This document shows, piece after piece, positions 1 to 5,278 of a stretch of 5,278 nt of DNA. The first letter of the stretch is position 1; each line of letters starts with the position of its first letter. Origin of the DNA: an uncultured Lachnospiraceae bacterium (GTDB lineage: Bacteria; Bacillota; Clostridia; Lachnospirales; Lachnospiraceae); assembly GCA_902783305.1 (NCBI GenBank), contig CACZQU010000181.1:1-5278 (forward strand). Direction: 5' to 3'. The notes under the pieces were generated by a model. It saw only the letters and a program-made list of their open reading frames with translations. It did not search any database and was not told the DNA's origin. Made by a program: the position numbers and the translations under genes.

Positions 1-552
1 ATACTGATCAGCAGAGCGGCCGGGAGGGAACGCTATCCGGCAGGTTTTCTTCTTGTATCTGCGATGAACCCCTGTCCCTGCGGATATTATCCGGACATGC
101 AAAGGTGCGAGTGCCGGCTGAAGGATGTGGCGATGTATATGTCCAGGGTCAGCCGGCCTCTTCTCGACAGAATGGACGTTTCTGTCCGTTTGGACCCGGT
201 AAGGCTGGAAGACATTGAGGGGGCCGCCACGGGAGAAGCTTCCCGGGTTATCCGGGAAAGAGTGGAAAAGGTCAGACTTCTCCAGAAGGAGCGGTATCGC
301 GGCGAGGACGTGGAATTCAATTCCCGGATACATGGAGCGATGATCGGGAAATACTGTCAGATGACGCAGGAAGCGGAAAGGACCCTGCGCGCCGGTTTTT
401 CTGCCTTTGCCTTCAGCGCCAGATCCTACCACCGGCTGCTGAAGGTTTCCAGAACGATTGCGGATATGGAGGGAAGCGAAAGGATCCGGGAAGCGCATAT
501 CAGTGAAGCGATTTCCTTCCGGGTCTTTGATACCAGGAAATGGGATAAATGA
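1..552 (+). CDS. comM: ComM/YifB family Mg-chelatase-like AAA+ ATPase, 3' part
   Basis: This is the last 183 codons of a gene that begins before the window; reading frame 1 is open from base 1 to the TGA at 550. The family (also called YifB) is a hexameric AAA+ motor, and Vibrio ComM acts as a branch-migration helicase that helps integrate DNA taken up by transformation. Visible here are the end of the Mg_chelatase AAA+ domain and the whole Mg_chelatase_C domain. Fragment residues 22-28 read MNPCPCG, and Cys25, Cys27, Cys36 and Cys38 form the CxC...CxC cluster seen in many Firmicute members, probably zinc binding. SRPLLDRMD at 51-59 is the conserved stretch after it. The helical C-terminal domain runs from about 84 to 180 and holds SARSYHRLLKVSRTIADMEG (139-158), a family hallmark. 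Walker A and B lie outside the window. dprA follows after 72 bases, so the two are probably co-transcribed. Confidence 0.95.
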   Translation: MLISRAAGRERYPAGFLLVSAMNPCPCGYYPDMQRCECRLKDVAMYMSRVSRPLLDRMDVSVRLDPVRLEDIEGAATGEASRVIRERVEKVRLLQKERYRGEDVEFNSRIHGAMIGKYCQMTQEAERTLRAGFSAFAFSARSYHRLLKVSRTIADMEGSERIREAHISEAISFRVFDTRKWDK

Positions 553-612
553 GCCAGACAATCGTACCGGAAGATATTCAGGTTTCGAGTATACAATAAG
601 AAAAATCATTCT

Positions 613-622
613 GGAGGAGAGG
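613..622 (+). promoter_or_regulatory. Ribosome binding site of dprA
   Basis: GGAGGAGAGG lies 7 bases (counted from its GGAGG core) before the ATG at 625. It fixes this ATG as the start and matters because the frame stays open upstream to 553 but contains no ATG, GTG or TTG, so a longer DprA with the usual N-terminal domain cannot start there. Confidence 0.85.
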
Positions 623-624
623 AG

Positions 625-1656
625 ATGAAACCAGAAGGAAAGCAGTGGAAGGTGATTCGGATCTGCAGGGAAGAGGAAGTTTACCCGGGGCGTCTGACCC
701 CTTTTCCGGATATGCCGGAGGAGCTTTATGTGGAAGGAAATCTTCCGGATCCTTCCATGCCTGCCGTGGCTATCGTCGGTTCACGGATGTGCAGCTCCTA
801 TGGGAGAATTCAGGCCTTTCGGTTTGCAAGGGAATTAAGTGAACACGGTGTGCAGGTGATCAGCGGTCTGGCCAGGGGGATTGATTCTGAAGCCCACCAG
901 GGCGCTCTGGCCGGAGGAACTCCAACCTTTGCGGTTCTGGGCTGCGGGCTGGATATTCCTTACCCACGGGGAAATCAGGGATTACGACAGAAAATTCTGG
1001 AAAAAGGAGGCGGCATCCTCACCGAATATCCAGCCGGATCTCCTCCGCTGTCTTACCATTTCCCGATTCGCAACCGGATCATTTCCGCCCTGTCGGATCT
1101 GGTTCTGGTGGTGGAAGCGAAAAAACGAAGCGGAAGCCTGATCACTGCCTCTTATGCTTTGGATCAGGGAAAACCGGTTTATGCGGTTCCCGGTGAAATT
1201 CATGAGGCGCTGAGCGAAGGGACAAACCGGCTGATCTTCGACGGGGCAGGGACTGCGATCAACCCTGAGGTGATTCTGGCAGAGCTGGGAATCGAATATC
1301 GGGAGACATCTGAGCCGGATATTGTCAGCGGCCGTAAAGCGGTGAGCGGCCGGACCGGCACTGGTGTCAGAACGACGGATTCTCTTATCGATAAACATGT
1401 GTTTTTCGATGAGAATGTGGCAGCATTGGGAAATGACGAATCGGATCATCTCTCCCGGGAAAGACTCTATGCGGAGATTCCTCTTTCTCCGGAAGAAGAC
1501 AGAATCCGAAAATGTATCGGGAATGGAGCAAAAAACGCCAATCAGATCTGCAGGGAGCTCGAGCTCCCCGTTTCCGTCGTCAGCGGGTGTATGGTAAAGA
1601 TGGAAATGAAAGGAATCCTTCATCCGGTGGGTGGAGACACTTTTGCTTTGCGGTAA
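625..1656 (+). CDS. dprA: DNA-processing protein DprA (Smf), form without N-terminal SAM domain
   Basis: A complete 343-residue DprA, the cytoplasmic single-strand DNA binding protein that protects incoming transforming DNA and loads RecA on it. The extended Rossmann fold (DNA_processg_A) spans about residues 20-222, with VAIVGSR (48-54), SGLARGIDSEAHQGAL (80-95), FPIRNRIIS (146-154), RSGSLITASYALDQGKPVYA (168-187) followed by VPG (188-190), and GTNRLI (199-204), all typical of the family. A winged-helix C-terminal domain fills about 281-343. Between them is an unusually long, polar linker (about 224-280) with a small SGRKAVSGRTG duplication. Most DprA proteins carry about 60-90 residues before the segment corresponding to YPGRLTPFPDMPEELYVEGN; here only 19 residues precede it, so the SAM/HhH-like domain is absent. 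The neighbour comM has a related job in transformation. A terminator follows 41 bases after the stop. Function as DprA is secure from the motifs; whether this host is transformable is not shown. Confidence 0.97.
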   Translation: MKPEGKQWKVIRICREEEVYPGRLTPFPDMPEELYVEGNLPDPSMPAVAIVGSRMCSSYGRIQAFRFARELSEHGVQVISGLARGIDSEAHQGALAGGTPTFAVLGCGLDIPYPRGNQGLRQKILEKGGGILTEYPAGSPPLSYHFPIRNRIISALSDLVLVVEAKKRSGSLITASYALDQGKPVYAVPGEIHEALSEGTNRLIFDGAGTAINPEVILAELGIEYRETSEPDIVSGRKAVSGRTGTGVRTTDSLIDKHVFFDENVAALGNDESDHLSRERLYAEIPLSPEEDRIRKCIGNGAKNANQICRELELPVSVVSGCMVKMEMKGILHPVGGDTFALR

Positions 1657-1675
1657 GGAACTGTTTATCCGGTTT

Positions 1676-1741
1676 TGCATTGCAAAGGAAAGCAGAGATA
1701 CCGGAAGAGATCTTCCGGTATTTTCTTTTCGCTGCAATGCA
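1676..1741. repeat. Imperfect 66-bp palindrome enclosing the dprA terminator
   Basis: The outer arms TGCATTGCA (1676-1684) and TGCAATGCA (1733-1741) are perfect 9-bp inverted repeats, and four further pairs (two G-U, one U-A, one G-U) can extend the stem outward to 1672/1745. The perfect inner stem of the terminator (1698-1721) sits centrally between them, with purine-rich and pyrimidine-rich flanks that pair partly. The nested symmetry suggests one long hairpin or a small palindromic repeat element. No second copy was seen in the window. Confidence 0.6.
1698..1729 (+). terminator. Rho-independent terminator after dprA
   Basis: ATACCGGAAGA (1698-1708) and TCTTCCGGTAT (1711-1721) are a perfect 11-bp inverted repeat, in practice a 10-bp stem with a 4-base AGAT loop, followed directly by TTTTCTTTT (1721-1729). 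This is a classical intrinsic terminator and ends the comM-dprA transcript. The flanking A-rich stretch on the left is weak, so termination in the opposite direction is less likely. Confidence 0.88.
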
Positions 1742-1749
1742 GGATGTCC

Positions 1750-1778
1750 TTGCTGAAAAACCATGTGGACGGTATAAT
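1750..1778 (+). promoter_or_regulatory. Probable sigma-A promoter of the ATPase-nuclease gene
   Basis: A perfect TATAAT -10 box (1773-1778) lies 17 bases after TTGCTG (1750-1755), which keeps the TTG of the -35 consensus but differs at the other three positions. It sits just after the dprA terminator and about 75 bases before the next start codon, which is where a promoter for the second transcription unit is expected. Transcription would begin near 1785. Confidence 0.6.
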
Positions 1779-1797
1779 AAAGGCAGTCCGGAAATTG

Positions 1798-1839
1798 CCG
1801 CCTGGAAACAACAGTGCTGCAGAGAATGCTCCAGGGCGG
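1798..1839 (+). promoter_or_regulatory. Bulged hairpin in the 5' leader, ending at the ribosome binding site
   Basis: CCGCCTGG (1798-1805) can pair with CCAGGGCGG (1831-1839), giving 8 base pairs with one bulged G and a 25-base loop. The right arm ends one base before the AGGAGG at 1841. The structure lies fully inside the predicted leader RNA. It has no U-tract, so it is not a terminator; an effect on translation start is possible but not shown. Confidence 0.4.
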
Positions 1840-1840
1840 A

Positions 1841-1846
1841 AGGAGG
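1841..1846 (+). promoter_or_regulatory. Ribosome binding site of the ATPase-nuclease gene
   Basis: A perfect AGGAGG, 8 bases before the ATG at 1855. It decides the start: the frame is open back to a TTG at 1675, but that extension would run through the terminator stem and the promoter and has no family resemblance. Confidence 0.9.
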
Positions 1847-1854
1847 TCTTTGTC

Positions 1855-3519
1855 ATGGCTGTCAGGATTGGAGTCGGTGGAGAATTCTTTGACAGACTGA
1901 GAGAGAATAATTGTTATTATGTGGATAAAACGGAGCTTTTGTACGAACTGGTACATGAGATGGATAATGCGGTAACCCTGTTCACCCGTCCGCGACGCTT
2001 TGGAAAAACTCTCACCATGAGCATGATGGCAAGCTTCTTTGATATAGAGCGTGACAGCAAAGCACTGTTTACCGGGCTGGAGATTATGAAACATGAAAAA
2101 TTCTGCGCCGGGTGGATGAACCAGTATCCGGTTTTGTCTGTCAGCTTTAAGGATGTGGACGGGCTGACCTTTGATGGCGCATTTGGGATGCTCTCCCTTA
2201 CATTGGCAGACTTGTGTAAAAAGCATTTGAATCTCAGAGAGAGCAACAGGATTTCGGAAGAAGACAGGATAGTCTTTAATCGATTGACCGGAAGAGAAGC
2301 TGATACAGAAGATATCAAAGGGGCCCTTGTGACCATCATGCGCATGATGACAGCGGTATATGGCAAACCCGTAATTCTTCTGATCGATGAGTACGATGTT
2401 CCGCTGGCAAAAGCCATTGAGAAAAAAGAAGGTGGGGAACGCTATTATGCACAGATGCTGGATGTCATGCGTGAAATTCTCAGCAGGGCATTGAAATCCA
2501 ATGACTATCTGAAATTTGGCGTAGTTACCGGGTGTCTTCGGATCGTCAAAGAAAGCATTTTCACCGGGGTGAATAACTTTAAATCTTATTCTGTTCTGGA
2601 CGAGCGGTTCAGCCGGTATTTTGGATTCACCCAGGAGGAACTGGACAGTCTGCTGGAAAAGGCGGATCTGAAAGAGAAGACGGCGGTTTACAGGGAGTGG
2701 TACGATGGTTATGTCTTCGGACGGAATTCCTTATATTGTCCCTGGGATGTGATGAACTATACCTCCGATCTGTCTTACCGAAAAACGGCAAGACCAAAGA
2801 ATTACTGGAAGAATACCAGCAGCAACGGTATTATCAGGGATTTCGTAGAACGGACAGATTTCCAGGTGAAGGGCAAATTCGAAACATTGATGAACGGAGG
2901 AAGTATCGTCCAGACAGTTTCAGATGAACTGACGTATGATACCATACATGAAACAGAGGATAACCTGTGGAGCCTTTTGCTGATGACAGGATATCTGACA
3001 AAAGCTGATCCGGAGGAAGAAGGGAGCACCACCTCATTACGGATCCCTAACAAAGAAATTGCCGGGATTTTCCAGGATACGGTAGTTAAGTTCTTCTCTG
3101 ATCATGTGAGTACCGATGAAATCAAAGCCCTGATGGAGTCATTCTGGTCAGGAGATGAAAAAGCTGCTTCTGAATCAATTTCCCGTCTTCTCTGGCAGAC
3201 CATCAGCTATATGGATTACCATGAGGATTATTATCATGCGTTCCTGACAGGCATTTTTGTGGGAAGGGGATATGAGGTTGAGAGCAACCAGGAACGCGGC
3301 CTCGGCCGTCCGGACATCAGGATTACCGATAATGCCAACCGGCGGGTCCTGATCATTGAGGCGAAGAAATCAGGGAGAAAAGAACAGATGGAGTCCGATT
3401 GCAAAGAAGCTTTGCAGCAGATCATTGACCAGGAATATGCAAAGAACCTGGATGAGTATTCCGTAATCTGCTGCGGAATCGCGTTTTATCGGAAGAGCGC
3501 GCTGGTGAAGAAGCTGTAA
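1855..3519 (+). CDS. AAA-ATPase_like protein with C-terminal PD-(D/E)XK nuclease domain
   Basis: A 554-residue protein of the family combining an AAA-ATPase_like domain (PF09820 type) with a PDDEXK_9 domain (PF08011 type), often present in many copies in Clostridia and Bacteroidetes. The N-terminus has YYVDKTELLYEL (21-32) and then the family's variant P-loop TRPRRFGKT (44-52, Lys51-Thr52). Walker B is VILLIDEYDVPL (173-184, Asp178 and Glu179). TGCLRIVKESIFTGVNNF (225-242) is the next conserved block, followed by FGFTQEEL (256-263) and WYDGYVFG (282-289). The C-terminal nuclease core shows GRPDI (484-488, Asp487) and IIEAKKS (500-506, Glu502, Lys504), so both ATPase and nuclease key residues appear intact. 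Length is normal. The cellular role of the family is not established; mobile-element or defence-like roles are guesses. It has its own promoter, and the MATE gene starts 70 bases downstream. Base composition looks more AT-rich than dprA and the MATE gene, which fits later acquisition. Confidence 0.93.
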   Translation: MAVRIGVGGEFFDRLRENNCYYVDKTELLYELVHEMDNAVTLFTRPRRFGKTLTMSMMASFFDIERDSKALFTGLEIMKHEKFCAGWMNQYPVLSVSFKDVDGLTFDGAFGMLSLTLADLCKKHLNLRESNRISEEDRIVFNRLTGREADTEDIKGALVTIMRMMTAVYGKPVILLIDEYDVPLAKAIEKKEGGERYYAQMLDVMREILSRALKSNDYLKFGVVTGCLRIVKESIFTGVNNFKSYSVLDERFSRYFGFTQEELDSLLEKADLKEKTAVYREWYDGYVFGRNSLYCPWDVMNYTSDLSYRKTARPKNYWKNTSSNGIIRDFVERTDFQVKGKFETLMNGGSIVQTVSDELTYDTIHETEDNLWSLLLMTGYLTKADPEEEGSTTSLRIPNKEIAGIFQDTVVKFFSDHVSTDEIKALMESFWSGDEKAASESISRLLWQTISYMDYHEDYYHAFLTGIFVGRGYEVESNQERGLGRPDIRITDNANRRVLIIEAKKSGRKEQMESDCKEALQQIIDQEYAKNLDEYSVICCGIAFYRKSALVKKL

Positions 3520-3577
3520 TTGTGAGTATATGCAGATATGATAAAAAAGATGATCTCACCAATGAACCAGAAGATCC

Positions 3578-3587
3578 GGGAGGAGGG
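3578..3587 (+). promoter_or_regulatory. Ribosome binding site of the MATE gene
   Basis: GGGAGGAGGG precedes the ATG at 3590. Two overlapping registers are possible: GGGAGG (3578-3583) with 6 bases of spacing, or AGGAGG (3581-3586) with only 3. The first is the more usual spacing. No other in-frame ATG lies between the upstream stop and 3590. Confidence 0.8.
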
Positions 3588-3589
3588 AA

Positions 3590-4999
3590 ATGTCCTTCAA
3601 AGAACGAAAATATGAGATAGACATGCTTCATGGGCCGATGCTGCCAAAGGTCATTTCTTTTGCCGTCCCCTTGATGCTGTCCAGTATCCTGCAGCTTTTG
3701 TTTAATGCAGTGGACGTAGTGGTTGTCGGGAACTTCGCCGGCAGCGAGGCGCTGGCGGCTGTCGGTTCTACAACTGCTTTGATCAATATGCTGATCAATC
3801 TGTTTATCGGTATTTCCGTGGGAGCCAGCGTGCTTGCTGCCCACAGCTATGCGGCTAAGGATTTTTCTCTGATGGGGGAAACTGTGCATACATCGATACT
3901 GGTCGCGCTTGTCAGCGGACTTGGCATGATACTGGCCGGTTTTTTTGGAGCAAAGCCTGCGCTTGCCCTGATGGGTACTCCTTCGAACGTGATCCATGAC
4001 TCCGTCTTATATATGAGGATCTATTTTGCGGGCATGCCGTTTTTCATGCTGTACAATTACGGAGCGGCGATCCTGAGGGCTGTGGGCGATACCCGGCGGC
4101 CGCTGGTTATTCTGGCTGTTTCCGGCAGCGTGAATGTCGCCCTCAACCTTTTCCTGGTTATCTGCTTCCACATGGGCGTGGCGGGCGTTGCCATAGCAAC
4201 AGTGATTTCCCAGTTCCTGTCCTGTGTTTTCGTGCTCCGCTGCCTGACAAAGGCTGAAGGACCATACCGCCTGTATGTAAACCAGCTCCATATCAATTTC
4301 AGATGTCTGATCCAGATCCTGAAAATAGGCATTCCTTCAGGAATACAGTCCTGTGTGATCAGTTTCTCGAATGTTTTGCTTCAGTCATCTGTCAATTCCT
4401 TCGGGTCGGTGTCCATGGCTGGATACACGGCGGCAAATAACCTTCTGGGCTTTTTGTATGTGAGCATCAATGCCAATTCTCAGGCGGCCATGAGCTTCAC
4501 CAGCCAGAACCTGGGAGCGGGCAAGCTGCGCCGCATCGACCGCCTGGTAGCAGAATGTGTACTCCTGCAGTTTATACTGGCATTGTTCCTGGGAAGCCTG
4601 TGCTATCTGTCGGGACAGAACATTCTGCGCATCTATACCTCAGATCCGGAAGTCGTTGAGGCGGGTATTCAGATAGGATCGATCACCTTTATTCCCTATT
4701 TTCTCTGCGGATTCATGGATCTTTTTCCAGGTGTGATGCGCGGTCTGGGGCATGCTTTCGTACCAATGATCATTTCCGTGTTGGGAACGGTAGGCTCCCG
4801 TGTCCTTTGGATTCTGATCTATTTCCCCTCCCACCGCACACTTCGGGAGCTCTTTATCTGTTATCCGCTGTCCTGGGGCGTCACATTTCTTATGCAGCTC
4901 GTCTGTTACTTCTTTGTCCGCCGGGCAATATGGAAGAAGTATGAGGCTCTCCACGCCCGCAGTGACACAGATGGACGCACCCCTCCGGCGCTTTCCTGA
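3590..4999 (+). CDS. MATE family multidrug efflux transporter
   Basis: A 469-residue integral membrane protein with about 12 hydrophobic segments in two homologous halves (roughly 20-217 and 240-443), the usual size and layout of a MATE antiporter, which expels cationic drugs or metabolites in exchange for Na+ or H+. The first helix holds PLMLSSILQLLFNAVDVVVV (27-46); its Asp42 aligns with the TM1 acidic residue used for cation coupling in NorM and DinF-type proteins. AILRAVGDTRRP (160-171) and its second-half counterpart GVMRGLGHAFVPM (381-393) are the paired family signatures, and MSFTSQNLGAGK (301-312) is a further hallmark. The sequence resembles the YoeA/DinF-like branch common in Clostridia rather than eukaryotic types; substrate cannot be told. 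It follows the ATPase-nuclease gene after 70 bases without a clear promoter or terminator between, so it is probably co-transcribed. The C-terminal tail (about 452-469) is polar and cytoplasmic. Confidence 0.95.
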   Translation: MSFKERKYEIDMLHGPMLPKVISFAVPLMLSSILQLLFNAVDVVVVGNFAGSEALAAVGSTTALINMLINLFIGISVGASVLAAHSYAAKDFSLMGETVHTSILVALVSGLGMILAGFFGAKPALALMGTPSNVIHDSVLYMRIYFAGMPFFMLYNYGAAILRAVGDTRRPLVILAVSGSVNVALNLFLVICFHMGVAGVAIATVISQFLSCVFVLRCLTKAEGPYRLYVNQLHINFRCLIQILKIGIPSGIQSCVISFSNVLLQSSVNSFGSVSMAGYTAANNLLGFLYVSINANSQAAMSFTSQNLGAGKLRRIDRLVAECVLLQFILALFLGSLCYLSGQNILRIYTSDPEVVEAGIQIGSITFIPYFLCGFMDLFPGVMRGLGHAFVPMIISVLGTVGSRVLWILIYFPSHRTLRELFICYPLSWGVTFLMQLVCYFFVRRAIWKKYEALHARSDTDGRTPPALS

Positions 5000-5010
5000 G
5001 AGAGCTGTAA

Positions 5011-5253
5011 CAGTTCAGTCAAGATGCTGCAGATGTAGAGACCGGAGATGTTTTTGATCTGGAGCCGGAGAACAGGGAAAGTGAAAAAAAGGTCCTGCCC
5101 AGACGTACCAGGTTTTATCATTCCAGAATTGACAGCCGCAGTCTGAAATCGGGTAGAAAATACAATTGCCTGAAAAATGTCTGGGTTATTTTTATCTGTA
5201 CGTTTGATCCATTTAATGAAAACCGGATGATATATGATTGCAGTGCAAAATGA
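5011..5253 (+). pseudogene. Remnant of a PD-(D/E)XK nuclease family transposase (Rpn/PDDEXK_2-like)
   Basis: Frame 1 between the TAA at 5008 and the TGA at 5251 translates to an 80-residue stretch that resembles the middle of Rpn/PDDEXK_2-type nuclease transposases: GDVFDLEPEN (from 5044), then LPRRTRFYHSRID (5095-5133), LKSGRKY (5143-5163) and VWVIFICTFDPF (5179-5214). Full-length members run about 250-330 residues, so the N-terminal third and the whole C-terminal part are missing. There is no start codon or ribosome binding site before the homologous part, and the resemblance fades just before the TGA. At the presumed catalytic E-x-Q/K position the sequence reads E-P-E, so the acceptor residue seems lost. 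It begins 11 bases after the MATE stop. Family assignment is from remembered motifs and is good but not certain; that the copy is dead is clear if the assignment is right. Confidence 0.72.
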
Positions 5254-5278
5254 CTCCTACGGATTGTTCCGCGCTTCG

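Noticed and set aside
661..672. 12-base repeat GATCTGCAGGGA near 661 and again near 1545 in dprA
   Set aside because: Both copies encode the short peptide ICRE in unrelated parts of the protein; most likely coincidence.
1675..1854. 60-codon N-terminal extension of the ATPase-nuclease gene from a TTG
   Set aside because: It would code through the terminator stem and the promoter, has no ribosome binding site, and the ATG at 1855 has a perfect AGGAGG and matches the usual family start.
982..2226. Open frame of 414 codons on the minus strand across dprA, the intergenic region and the ATPase gene
   Set aside because: It is antisense to two well-supported genes, runs through the terminator palindrome, has an unusual His/Cys/Gln-rich composition and shows no family motif.
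3537..3542. TATGAT as a possible -10 box before the MATE gene
   Set aside because: No acceptable -35 box at 16-18 bases upstream, so a separate MATE promoter is not supported.
3422..3997. 191-codon minus-strand open frame across the end of the ATPase gene and start of the MATE gene
   Set aside because: Antisense to two real genes, rich in His/Gln/Lys/Ser without motifs; a shadow frame.
5002..5016. GAGCTG-TAA-CAGTTC hairpin just after the MATE stop as a terminator
   Set aside because: The stem is only 6 pairs with one G-U, and there is no U-tract after it.
5238..5250. TTGCAGTGCAAAA matching the inverse of TTTTGCATTGCAA at 1673-1685 at 12 of 13 positions, as ends of one inserted element
   Set aside because: About this many near-matches of such length are expected by chance between two strands of a 5-kb window, and there are no target-site duplications.
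5234..5278. Possible start of a new gene (MIAVQNDSYGLFRAS) running off the window end
   Set aside because: Only 15 codons, no clear ribosome binding site and no recognisable family.

Overview
The window looks like chromosomal DNA of a Clostridia-class Firmicute, most probably a Lachnospiraceae-type gut anaerobe. This rests on strong AGGAGG-type ribosome binding sites before every complete gene, roughly balanced base composition, the comM(yifB)-dprA gene order, and two protein families that are heavily expanded in such genomes: the AAA-ATPase_like/PDDEXK_9 proteins and the PD-(D/E)XK nuclease-family transposases. The placement is inference from sequence character, not from a marker gene.

Layout, all on the + strand: (1) 1-552, the 3' part of comM/yifB, a Mg-chelatase-like AAA+ protein, cut by the window edge. 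(2) 625-1656, dprA, complete but with no room for the usual N-terminal SAM/HhH-like domain. (3) 1657-1854, an intergenic stretch holding a rho-independent terminator nested inside a longer imperfect palindrome, then a probable sigma-A promoter and a leader with a bulged hairpin ending at the ribosome binding site. (4) 1855-3519, a 554-residue AAA-ATPase_like protein with a C-terminal PD-(D/E)XK nuclease domain. (5) 3590-4999, a 469-residue MATE-family multidrug/Na+ (or H+) antiporter. (6) 5011-5253, a degraded fragment of a PD-(D/E)XK nuclease-family (Rpn/PDDEXK_2-like) transposase with no start and an in-frame stop. (7) The last 25 bases hold nothing I can assign.

comM and dprA form a natural-transformation/recombination pair: ComM drives branch migration of incoming DNA and DprA loads RecA on single strands. 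They are probably co-transcribed and end at the terminator near 1700. The ATPase-nuclease gene and the MATE gene form a second transcription unit from the promoter near 1775. Their functions have no known link, and they sit where topA follows dprA in B. subtilis. With the transposase fragment just downstream, this suggests that 1750 to the window end is an accessory insertion next to a conserved core locus. I found no CRISPR array, tRNA, rRNA or intact insertion sequence. I do not see convincing evidence of a wholly new system. The most notable items are the synteny break, the unrecorded transposase remnant, the truncated-type DprA and the structured leader of the ATPase-nuclease gene.
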